The position numbers were made by a program, and so were the translations under genes. This document shows, one piece after another, positions 35,269-43,481 of a stretch of DNA of 64,000 bases (position 1 is its first letter; every line of letters begins with the position of its first letter). The notes below the pieces were generated by a model. That model was not told the DNA's origin. It saw only the letters and a program-made list of their open reading frames with translations, and did no database searches. This DNA comes from Alphaproteobacteria bacterium (GTDB lineage Bacteria > Pseudomonadota > Alphaproteobacteria > UBA2966): positions 35,782-99,781 of the forward strand of contig JABILA010000094.1 in NCBI GenBank assembly GCA_018654745.1, written 5' to 3'.

Positions 35269-36870
35269 CTATTTCAACAGGGCGGTCAGGAACTTAACCA
35301 GGGGAACTTTACCGACGGATTGCCGATGTCCAACGATACCGACTTTCAGGGCACCAACTGCGTTGCCAATAAATCCGGCAACTTCCATTGAAGCCCCACT
35401 GGCAATGATCGGCGATGTAATCGCGAGGAATGCATCACCCGCACCGACTGTATCCACGACTTGTCGGGTGAAAGCCGGAACCTGGCTCACGCCGTTGTCC
35501 GGTTCATACACAACGGAGCCATTTTCACCATGTGTCACAGCGAAATTCCGGCAATCGATATGGCTTCTAAGGTTGTCTTCAATCAAGACACCCAGGTCCG
35601 TGAAGGGATCGCCTGTCGCCAGGCGAGCTTCCGGTGCATCGATAGAGATGTAATCTGCTTCCTGATATTTTGTGATCAGGTTGAAACCATGGTTGGCACT
35701 GTTCGACTGAGCATTCACGGCAAGAAAACGAGCCAGGTTTGTCACTTTGTCGATTGATTTTTTGGTCATCAGACCATGCCCAAAATCAGTTACTATGACG
35801 ACGTCATAATTTGGAGCACGTTCTTCGATAAGTTTGCAAAATTCGTTTTCTGAATGCCCGGATAGAGGTGCGTCGTCAAAATGATAAACCTCAAACAACT
35901 TGCGCATATGGCCCGGATCGACGAAACGACATTTGCGCGTCGTAGGCACGCCACGACGATAAACAAAGCTTGCGGTGACATTTTCGTTCAGGCTTTCGCG
36001 AATCAGGCTTTCGTAACTGTCGCGTCGTCCCAAACAGGTCAAAACCTCAACCTCTTTGCAAAATGTCGAAAGATGATTGGCTGCAGCAACAACACCACCA
36101 GCGAACACTTCTCGTCCGTCGAAACGACTGGCGATAATGTTTTCCTTGGCAGATTTACCCATCGGCACAGTATATTGGTATTCGTCGATGATCGCGTCAC
36201 CGACGACCAGCACCTTGAGGTCTGCAATCTTCTCGATTGCCGCAAGTGCCTTATCCAGGAAACCTTCGTTGCGCTTGGCATCAAGATAGGACTGAACTTC
36301 CGGATCAAATCTGGCAAAATGTTCATTGATCAGCGAAGACGAAGAAAATGTAATATCTTCAGTGAAGACAATCGAGCCACCGTGGCTTTCAACAGCCTGG
36401 CGCTCAAGATCAATTCCACCTGTAACATCTTCATCTGACTCTATGTAATCCTGACCTTTGACATAGGCGTCTGGCTTGATGATATCGATGACCTGTTCTG
36501 CAGTCGGAAAAAAGCTGATCCCGGCCCAGTCGACACATTCCATTGCAGCCAGCATTTCAGCCCGGATCTGATCATGAAAAACCGGACGGTCCGGACCTTT
36601 ATTGACATGTTCATCTGCCGTGCAGGTCACAATCAGGATATCGCCTTCTCGAGCAGCAGCTTCCAGATGGCGTACATGGCCCAGATGCACAAGATCAAAA
36701 ACACCGTGCGCCAATACGACCGATCGACCGGCAGAGCGTGCTTTCTCCGCTACGATCGCCAGTTCATCCAGTGACTTTATCTTGTCGCGGGCTTGCGAGC
36801 GTACAAGCGTCGGCAATGGCGTAACGTTAGGTACAGGTCTCAAGGTCATGGCGTTAATATTGTCAGGCAC
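35269..36870 (-). CDS. HldE-like bifunctional enzyme with reversed domain order
   Basis: 533 residues. The N-terminal third is a nucleotidyltransferase: HGVFDLVHLGH at 55-65 (HxGH-type motif), then TADEHVNKGPDRPVF and KPDAYVKGQDY. From about 218 a PfkB/RfaE-type kinase follows: VLVVGDAIIDEY, FAGGVVAAANHL, and DTVGAGDAF near 472-480 with the catalytic Asp. E. coli HldE has kinase first and nucleotidyltransferase second, so this is the opposite order. It would phosphorylate a heptose 7-phosphate at C1 and later activate it. The start is GTG at 36870 with weak ribosome site; ATG at 36849 is the alternative. First gene of the minus-strand operon. Confidence 0.8.
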   Translation of the reverse strand: MPDNINAMTLRPVPNVTPLPTLVRSQARDKIKSLDELAIVAEKARSAGRSVVLAHGVFDLVHLGHVRHLEAAAREGDILIVTCTADEHVNKGPDRPVFHDQIRAEMLAAMECVDWAGISFFPTAEQVIDIIKPDAYVKGQDYIESDEDVTGGIDLERQAVESHGGSIVFTEDITFSSSSLINEHFARFDPEVQSYLDAKRNEGFLDKALAAIEKIADLKVLVVGDAIIDEYQYTVPMGKSAKENIIASRFDGREVFAGGVVAAANHLSTFCKEVEVLTCLGRRDSYESLIRESLNENVTASFVYRRGVPTTRKCRFVDPGHMRKLFEVYHFDDAPLSGHSENEFCKLIEERAPNYDVVIVTDFGHGLMTKKSIDKVTNLARFLAVNAQSNSANHGFNLITKYQEADYISIDAPEARLATGDPFTDLGVLIEDNLRSHIDCRNFAVTHGENGSVVYEPDNGVSQVPAFTRQVVDTVGAGDAFLAITSPIIASGASMEVAGFIGNAVGALKVGIVGHRQSVGKVPLVKFLTALLK

Positions 36871-37177
36871 TCTGCCCGCTCATCCTTTAATAAATGCAGC
36901 AATTTGTGAGAAGTTACACAAACAGACATAGGTCGATCTTTACTATTAATCCTGATCCGGAAGCTTTCTTCGGCTCGCTCCCTAAAAGAAATTCTCTGAC
37001 AATTAACGCAAGATCGATACCAGATAAGTTACTCACATTCAGAAAACACTACAATTAGTGAATTTTTTTCAAATACTACCTGATCCAGGCGACTTTACTG
37101 CCCCCGGTTTAAGATCAGGTAAATCAAAACTGGCAAATTCATATTTAATCTGAAATTTGTGTGGTTTCGCACTGAAC

Positions 37178-37193
37178 TAGCACGGAAATTGCA
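37178..37193 (+). promoter_or_regulatory. Sigma-54-like promoter for FlaEY-like gene
   Basis: TAGCACGGAAATTGCA matches TGGCACG-N4-TTGCA at every position except the first G of the -24 GG element. The spacing to the GC of the -12 element is exact. Transcription would begin near 37204, about 95 bases before the start codon. Its resemblance to the site before flagellin 3 suggests that both genes belong to the late flagellar class. Confidence 0.5.
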
Positions 37194-37250
37194 AAGCTCC
37201 CGTCGACTAGTGCCTTCAATCAACTATTTGGCGGCGCATTATGCCATAAA

Positions 37251-37267
37251 CCGGCAAAAATTGCCGG
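37251..37267 (+). repeat. Perfect inverted repeat in the leader of the FlaEY-like gene
   Basis: CCGGCAA-AAA-TTGCCGG: two perfect 7-base arms with a 3-base loop, 31 bases before the start codon at 37299. It could be an operator or an RNA hairpin controlling translation. No T-run follows, so a terminator is unlikely. Confidence 0.45.
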
Positions 37268-37298
37268 GTTACAGGTCGATCAGTCAGGAACCAGGTAA

Positions 37299-39992
37299 AT
37301 GTTACCCCTTTCGAACACGAGTGAAACACCGAAGTTTACGCTGCCAACGTTTGATTTCAATTCGTTGTCGAGCTTCTACACGACCGGTGCGTTCATGGGG
37401 ATTTCAAAGCATGCCGACAAGCTGGCCTCCGGCGCGCTCAAGGATATTCTGGATATTGATACAAAGGCACCCATTCCGCCGTGGATGCTGGCACGACAAA
37501 AAACAGGCACAATTGAAGAGCGCGTATTCTCCGGCAAGGATGTTATCGATCTGACAGACCCGTTGTTTGATCGGGATGATGTCGACGATGACTACAAAAA
37601 TCTGTTCGCTATATATAAAGGGCTGGCGAAACTTGAAGAACTGACAGAATACGCCACGACCTCTGATGGCAACGCGATGGCCACTTTGCTTGAGCGTCAG
37701 TACGATCGCTACATGAAGGAAATCAAGGCCTTCGTAAACTCCACCGAGTTTTCAGACATCAACCTGGTCGCTGAGCTTAAATCAGATGTTCTGAAATCAT
37801 CAATCGCCATTCCGCCAGCTTCAGATGATACAGCGTTCCGCGGTAATCATATTGCATCGACGCGAGATTCAGCAGTTACAGGCCTTACAGCCTCAGACGC
37901 CTTTACCATATCTGTCACGCTCAATAGTGTCACAACAGACGTCGTCGTAAATTTATCGAGCGCAGCCAGTCTATCCCTGGACGATATCGCCACTCAGATA
38001 AACTCGGATCTCAGTGGTGCCGGATTTTCCAGCACTTTCGAAGTACACAGAGAATCAGAAACGGCCTACGGACTAGAGGCCACCATCGGCACTGGAGAAA
38101 GCCTGTCCCTGGCGCATGCGGCTGCAGCAGAATCCAGCTCTGTCTACGTTACAGGCCGGGCCGGCAGCGGAGATCTGGCGGATGGCTTTTTGCTTAAGGT
38201 TGACGACCTGGCATCAGCAGACCCGACACAGCAATTCTATCAAAACATAGGCAGTACTTACGACGGCGAATTCCACAGCGATAGCGCCAATGGTGTTGCA
38301 ACAGATTCAAAAGGCAACGTTTATGTCGTTGGTACGACTTCCGGCGACATGGAAGGCCAGATTAACGTCGATGGGTCAGATATTTTCCTGCGTAAATATG
38401 ACGCCAGTGGCGCCCTGCAATTTTCAAGAATGCTGGGATCGACACAGTCCGCGGGTGGATTTTCCGTAGCCGTCGATGCAAGTGATAACGTTGTAATTGC
38501 AGGACAAACCGGTGGATCACTATCCGCCGCAGCCTACGACTATGGCACAGATAACTTCATTTCAAAATTTGATTCAGAAGGTGAAGAACTCTGGACCCGC
38601 CAACTTGGTCCCTACGAAATGGACGCAGCGCTGGACATTACTTTTGACACCAGCGGAAATATCTATGCCGCCGGCATTACAGAAGGCGCAATTGACTCTG
38701 GCCAAACCTACAGCGGTGGCATGGATGCCTATATCGCCAAGCTTGATACTGATGGGACGCTGGCATTTAACAAGCAATTCTCAAGTGCGGGCGACGAAAC
38801 GGCCACAGGTATCGCCGTAAACGCTTCCGGTGACATCTTCGTAACAGGCATGGCTGACGCCGACGGGTATGTCCGCAAATACGATAACACCGGAACGCTC
38901 ACGTATGACCAAAGCCTTGGAACAGTTGGGTCAGATGGTGATATCACCGGCATCGCGCTCGACAGCAATGGCGACCCCTATATTTCAGGATATACCTCCA
39001 GCAGCACGCTCGCCGCATCAGTTGTAAATGCTCATAGTGGCGGCACGGATGGCTTTGTTCTATCGGTGGACGATACAGGCGCCAGTGCTTCTGTGAATTT
39101 TGTCACATATGTCGGCACAACGGGTACTGACAAGAACTTCGGCATCGCGGTAGATACAGCGACCAATGACGTTTACGTCACCGGCAGCACGGATGGCACC
39201 CTGACGGGTGAAACACAATCCAGCTCCCTCGATGGTCATATGGCCAAGTTCAATTCAACGGGCACACTTCAATATACACATCAGTTCGGCGGTGGCATGA
39301 CCCACCAGGGATACGATATCGACTTTGATGCCGATGGTTCGAACACACTTTCCAAGCTTGGCCTGCCAGGTGGACCGATCCCGGTTGAAAACTCCCTGAC
39401 AGTCGGCGCACGCACGACAGTACGTGATTCACAGACATTTTTTATTGGCCTGAATGACACCGAAACCAAGGTCACAATCGACCAGGACGATACGTTTGGC
39501 TACCTGACATTCAAGATAAACAAGATACTTGGTATCCAGGGGCGGGCATCTCTGACTGATGATGTCGATCAGCGTGTATTTCAAATTGAGGCTCTGAACG
39601 GCAACAAGATTTCAATCTCAGCTGGTACAAGCAATTTCAACGCTTTGCCGGGACTAGGGTTGAGAGAGACTACTTTGTTCGGCAAATTCGAGGAAGGTGA
39701 CAGGATCGGCGAATTGTCCGCTGATCAAATGGCATTTGCGCTTGGTTTGGTCGGAGATATTGATCTATCGACGACCGACAAGGCGACTGAAGCACTGACA
39801 TTGGCAACAAATGCCATGCGTGAAATCAAGGATGCATACAAGTTCGTCACAGACGGTCCACAGGATGAAAATGAGTTTCAGTCCCAGGGATCTGCTTCTG
39901 CCTACACGCTTGGACGAATTGCAGCATATGAAGGCGCGCTGAATGCAATCGCCAGTATGAATATTCAGCCACTGACGAGTACTTCAACTTGA
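37299..39992 (+). CDS. SBBP-repeat beta-propeller protein, FlaEY-like
   Basis: 897 residues. Residues about 195-275 (TASDAFTISVTLNSV... LSLDDIATQINSDLSGAGFS) look like a flagellin/hook IN-type module. From about 285 to 690 there are roughly seven SBBP-type repeats with the pattern GIAVDxxGNVYVTG...DxFIxKFDxxGxL, a probable beta-propeller. The C-terminal 250 residues include a second helical/IN-like region (DDTFGYLTFKINKI) and end in YTLGRIAAYEGALNAIASMN. From memory this layout matches Caulobacter FlaEY, needed for normal flagellin expression and filament formation. No signal peptide, so export by the flagellar system is possible. AGG five bases before ATG gives the start. Confidence 0.6.
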   Translation: MLPLSNTSETPKFTLPTFDFNSLSSFYTTGAFMGISKHADKLASGALKDILDIDTKAPIPPWMLARQKTGTIEERVFSGKDVIDLTDPLFDRDDVDDDYKNLFAIYKGLAKLEELTEYATTSDGNAMATLLERQYDRYMKEIKAFVNSTEFSDINLVAELKSDVLKSSIAIPPASDDTAFRGNHIASTRDSAVTGLTASDAFTISVTLNSVTTDVVVNLSSAASLSLDDIATQINSDLSGAGFSSTFEVHRESETAYGLEATIGTGESLSLAHAAAAESSSVYVTGRAGSGDLADGFLLKVDDLASADPTQQFYQNIGSTYDGEFHSDSANGVATDSKGNVYVVGTTSGDMEGQINVDGSDIFLRKYDASGALQFSRMLGSTQSAGGFSVAVDASDNVVIAGQTGGSLSAAAYDYGTDNFISKFDSEGEELWTRQLGPYEMDAALDITFDTSGNIYAAGITEGAIDSGQTYSGGMDAYIAKLDTDGTLAFNKQFSSAGDETATGIAVNASGDIFVTGMADADGYVRKYDNTGTLTYDQSLGTVGSDGDITGIALDSNGDPYISGYTSSSTLAASVVNAHSGGTDGFVLSVDDTGASASVNFVTYVGTTGTDKNFGIAVDTATNDVYVTGSTDGTLTGETQSSSLDGHMAKFNSTGTLQYTHQFGGGMTHQGYDIDFDADGSNTLSKLGLPGGPIPVENSLTVGARTTVRDSQTFFIGLNDTETKVTIDQDDTFGYLTFKINKILGIQGRASLTDDVDQRVFQIEALNGNKISISAGTSNFNALPGLGLRETTLFGKFEEGDRIGELSADQMAFALGLVGDIDLSTTDKATEALTLATNAMREIKDAYKFVTDGPQDENEFQSQGSASAYTLGRIAAYEGALNAIASMNIQPLTSTST

Positions 39993-40013
39993 TCAGACGG
40001 TAATTTTCTACAC

Positions 40014-40040
40014 TGGTTTTCCTGAAAATCCACTATTTTT
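40014..40040 (+). terminator. Possible intrinsic terminator after FlaEY-like gene
   Basis: GGTTTTCCTGAAAATCC can fold into a short stem (GG-TTTT pairing with AAAA-CC, one bulged T) followed within a few bases by TATTTTT. The stem is weak and AT-rich, so confidence is low. Confidence 0.3.
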
Positions 40041-40199
40041 GATATTTTTATTCCTATTTTTCAAATAGTTATAAAATAAACGTTTGGGTATCCAACAATT
40101 TGATTGCCCCCGTGTCCAGACGGGCTTAGAATTCCTCTCGAAATATGGGGGATTAACCCGTCCACGCCCGTTTGGCGTGAGATAACCGGAGATACAGGG

Positions 40200-40604
40200 A
40201 TGAAAGATAGTTTGGTCGAAGGCCTGAGTGTGACGCGCAAATTTACCGTCGACAAGGCACGTACAATCGACTTTATGGGCGAAGACCTTCGCATATACGC
40301 TACTCCAGAGCTAATTCGCGATATTGAGCAAACCTGCCGCGATTTGCTGGTTGAACATTGTGATGAGGGTGAGGACAGCGTGGGAACGCATGTGTCTGTT
40401 GCTCACACTGCAGCAACCCCCATGGGCATGGACGTTGAAATCACCGCAACTGTTGCAAAAGTCGAAGGCAGATTGGTGACCCTTGAGGTTACTGCTTCCG
40501 ACAATCTTGAGGAATGCGGCAAGGGCAAACACACCCGGTTCGTGGTCGATATGGCCAAAACCGGTGAACGATTGGCAGCAAAAGTCGCCAAGGCCAACGT
40601 CTAG
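40200..40604 (+). CDS. FlK-like acyl-CoA thioesterase
   Basis: 134 residues, hot-dog fold. ATPELIRDIEQTCRDLL supplies the helix with the catalytic Glu, TVG-like SVGTHVSVAHTAATPMG holds the conserved His, as in fluoroacetyl-CoA thioesterase FlK. The ATG at 40200 has GGAG eight bases upstream; a longer frame from 40104 lacks a site. As first gene of the aromatic-acid operon it may hydrolyse dead-end aromatic CoA thioesters to recycle CoA. That is inferred from position. Confidence 0.75.
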   Translation: MKDSLVEGLSVTRKFTVDKARTIDFMGEDLRIYATPELIRDIEQTCRDLLVEHCDEGEDSVGTHVSVAHTAATPMGMDVEITATVAKVEGRLVTLEVTASDNLEECGKGKHTRFVVDMAKTGERLAAKVAKANV

Positions 40605-40685
40605 ATCAAAGACAACATATTGGAGCCTGGTTTCAGGTGAATCAGGCTGCAATGAACAAATTCAACAGATCATGAGGATAGTCCG

Positions 40686-43481
40686 ATGACGGATGTCTCT
40701 AATTCCCCCGATGCAAAATCCAAGGAAACAATAAAAGGTGCTGGCGACAACAGTCGCAAGAAAGTACCGGTCTATTGTTACCAGTGCGTAGCGGGGCCGG
40801 ATCTGTTGAAGGTCGAAGTCGAAGATGGTGTTGCAACACGTGTGGAAAGTAATTTTGACATCACGGATCAACACCCCGGTGGCGGTCGCGTCTGTGTAAA
40901 GGCCTACGGCCTTGTACAAAAAACCTACAATCCCAATCGCATTCAGCAACCCATGAAACGGACCAACCCCAAAAAGGGACGGGAAGAAGATCCGGGATTT
41001 GTACCAATTTCGTGGGACGAAGCCCTGGATATTGTGGCTGATCGCATGAAGGAAATGCGCGCCAAAGGCCTGCGTGACGAAAGCGGTTTTCCGCGCCTTG
41101 CCATGACAACCGGCGGCGGCGGAACACCCGTTCAATACATGGGTTCATGGCCTGCTTTTCTGGGTGCCTGGGGTGCCATCGATCAGGGATATGGTGCTGG
41201 CCAGGGCGTGAAGTGTTATCACTCGGAACACCTTTATGGAGAATTGTGGCACCGCGCGTTTACGATCTCGCTGGATACGCCCTATACAGAATATGTCATT
41301 AACTGCGGCCACAATATTGAAGCAGCCAGTGGCGTTGTTGGCGTTTGGCGCGAGGCAAATGCCCGCGAGCGTGGCCTCAAACGCATACAGGTAGAACCAC
41401 ATCTTTCCGTTACTGGCGCGTTGTCTGCGGAATGGGTGCCTATCAAGCCAAAGACAGATGCTGCATTTCTTTATGCCCTGATTCACCGCATCATTGTCGA
41501 GCGTAACTGGGAAGAAATCTGTGACGTTCCCTACATCGGTGACGACACAAATTCGCCTTATCTTGTTGGCCCCAATGGATATTTTCTGCGTGATCCGGAA
41601 ACCCGCAAACCCCTGATCTGGGACTTGAGTGACAATACAGCGAAAACCCATGATGCCAACATTGGCAAGCCCGGGATTGCTGGTACATACACTGCATCAG
41701 GTGTTGAAGAAGGCGCTGATGGTGAGGAATGGTCACATACCAACATTGAAGCCAGTACCTCATTCCAGAAACTGATCGAACACATCACGCCCTATTCTCC
41801 TGAATGGGCTGAAGAGACCTGCGACGTACCTGCGGAGAATATCCGCCGCATCGCCGACGAATTTGTCGCCCATGCCCGGATCGGTGAAACCATCGAAATC
41901 GAAGGCGAGACCCTGCCCTTCCGGCCTGTCTCGGTAATGCTGGGTAAATCAGTCAACAACGGCTGGGGCGGTTACAACTGTTGCTGGGCGCGTACTGTCC
42001 TTTGTACCCTGGTCGGTTCACTTGAAGTTCCCGGTGGCACCCTGGGTACAGCTGTAAAATTGAATCGTCCAGCGGACAATCGGCGCAAATCTGCGACCCC
42101 TGGCCCTGATGGCTTCATGCACTATCCCTTCAATGAAACGTCAAAAGAGGGTTGGCAAAAAGATCCGAAAATCCGCAACGGGTACAATACGCTTGTTCCC
42201 CTGGCAGCCAACTCGCCGTGGTCCGCAGCTTTGGGTCCGGCCCATTTGCCGTGGCTATTCCAGAAGCAACAGCCTGCCAACTGGCCCAAACAAACCAATC
42301 CCGATATGTGGATTTGCTATCGTACGAACCCGTCTATTTCACATTGGAACGGACCTGAGATTGCCAAACGCATTGCAGAGTTCCCGTTTACAGTGGCGTT
42401 CGCCTATACGGACGACGAAACGAACCACATGGCAGACATTTTGCTGCCGGAAGCAACCGATCTCGAAGGGTTACAGTTAATCCGCATAGGTGGCACCAAA
42501 TTTGTTCAGCAATATTGGAAACACCAGGGATGGGCCATTCGTCAGCCTGTCGCCGAGCCTGTCACCGATATTATGGACATGACAGACATCGCAACGGAAC
42601 TGGCAAAACGAGTTGGCATCCTCGAAGAATATAATTCTGCCATTAACCGTGGGGCCGCCGGTCAACGTCTGACCAAGGATGAATTCGATTATGGTCTCGA
42701 TCCTACCGTTCCGCACAGCCGCGATGAAATCTGGGATGCGGTTGCCAAGGCTGCGAGCCACGAACTTTCTGATGGTGAGGAAATTCACGATCTTGAGTGG
42801 TTCAAGGAGAACAGCCATATGCTGGCGCCGTTCTCCCAACTGGAATGGTATCTGTATCCAGCTCTTAAAAGTCAGGGCATGCGCTTCGAACTGCCTTACC
42901 AGGAGCGCATCAAACGTCACGGTACTCAGCTTTCAAATCGCCTGCATGAGCAAGGTATCGAATGGTGGGATGCCCAGCTTAAAGAATATGAACCGCTACC
43001 ATCGTGGGAGCCCTTCCCCGAAATCTGGAAGAATTATGCGGCCGAAGTCGGCAAAAACCCGGATGACTATCAGTTCTGGGCCCTGACGGCACGGTCCATG
43101 CAGTACTCCTGGGGTGCCAACGTTGGCCTGCCCCTGATCAAGGAAGTTGCGGACAACATTGCAGGGCATAAAGGCGTCATAATCAACCGTGAAGCCGGCA
43201 AGAAGTTGGGCCTGGAAGATGGCGACCCGGTTGTGCTGGAAAGCCCAACTGGCATCTCCAAAGGGTACGCAGTATTCAGATCTGGCATTCGCCCCGATAC
43301 CATCTTGATGATTGGTCAGTTTGACCACTGGAAGCAGCCTGTTGCCAAAGACTTCAAGCTCGCGAGTTTGAACTCATTGTCCGACATCTCATTGTCGCTG
43401 ACGGATGGTACTGGATCAGGCGCTGATCTTGTTCGCGTCAAAATAACACGAGGCGAAGGTCCAAAGCGGGATTTGACATGA
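40686..43481 (+). CDS. padB: PadB-like phenylacetyl-CoA:acceptor oxidoreductase, molybdopterin subunit
   Basis: 931 residues of the DMSO-reductase family. The N-terminal Fe-S region has CYQC and a later GRVCVKAYG; the third Cys of the usual C-x2-C-x3-C is absent (Pro/Asp there). ISWDEALDIVADRM, CYHSEHLYGELWHRAF, YRTNPSISHWNGPEIA and YTDDETNHMADILLPEATDLE are molybdopterin-dinucleotide-binding stretches. No twin-arginine signal, so the enzyme is cytoplasmic or membrane-attached from inside. PadBCD oxidises phenylacetyl-CoA to phenylglyoxylate with quinone. GAGGA precedes the ATG, and the gene overlaps the next by four bases. Assignment rests on overall character and operon partners; another aryl substrate is possible. 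Confidence 0.65.
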   Translation: MTDVSNSPDAKSKETIKGAGDNSRKKVPVYCYQCVAGPDLLKVEVEDGVATRVESNFDITDQHPGGGRVCVKAYGLVQKTYNPNRIQQPMKRTNPKKGREEDPGFVPISWDEALDIVADRMKEMRAKGLRDESGFPRLAMTTGGGGTPVQYMGSWPAFLGAWGAIDQGYGAGQGVKCYHSEHLYGELWHRAFTISLDTPYTEYVINCGHNIEAASGVVGVWREANARERGLKRIQVEPHLSVTGALSAEWVPIKPKTDAAFLYALIHRIIVERNWEEICDVPYIGDDTNSPYLVGPNGYFLRDPETRKPLIWDLSDNTAKTHDANIGKPGIAGTYTASGVEEGADGEEWSHTNIEASTSFQKLIEHITPYSPEWAEETCDVPAENIRRIADEFVAHARIGETIEIEGETLPFRPVSVMLGKSVNNGWGGYNCCWARTVLCTLVGSLEVPGGTLGTAVKLNRPADNRRKSATPGPDGFMHYPFNETSKEGWQKDPKIRNGYNTLVPLAANSPWSAALGPAHLPWLFQKQQPANWPKQTNPDMWICYRTNPSISHWNGPEIAKRIAEFPFTVAFAYTDDETNHMADILLPEATDLEGLQLIRIGGTKFVQQYWKHQGWAIRQPVAEPVTDIMDMTDIATELAKRVGILEEYNSAINRGAAGQRLTKDEFDYGLDPTVPHSRDEIWDAVAKAASHELSDGEEIHDLEWFKENSHMLAPFSQLEWYLYPALKSQGMRFELPYQERIKRHGTQLSNRLHEQGIEWWDAQLKEYEPLPSWEPFPEIWKNYAAEVGKNPDDYQFWALTARSMQYSWGANVGLPLIKEVADNIAGHKGVIINREAGKKLGLEDGDPVVLESPTGISKGYAVFRSGIRPDTILMIGQFDHWKQPVAKDFKLASLNSLSDISLSLTDGTGSGADLVRVKITRGEGPKRDLT

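Larger units (their letters stand above)
36871..37298. promoter_or_regulatory. Divergent promoter region between glycan operon and FlaEY-like gene
   Basis: 428 bases without a gene, AT-rich in its first half. It contains a sigma-54-like site for the plus-strand gene and a perfect inverted repeat in that gene's leader, both listed separately. The minus-strand operon promoter is not identifiable by eye. Confidence 0.5.

Noticed and set aside
3886..36870. Island as a pseudaminic or legionaminic acid pathway
   Set aside because: No NeuB-type synthase, PseB dehydratase or CMP-sialate cytidylyltransferase was found among the genes.
40101..40127. GCCCCCGTGTCCAGACGGGC hairpin upstream of the thioesterase gene as a terminator or operator
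   Set aside because: A short stem with a bulged C, no T-run after it, and no known operator pattern.
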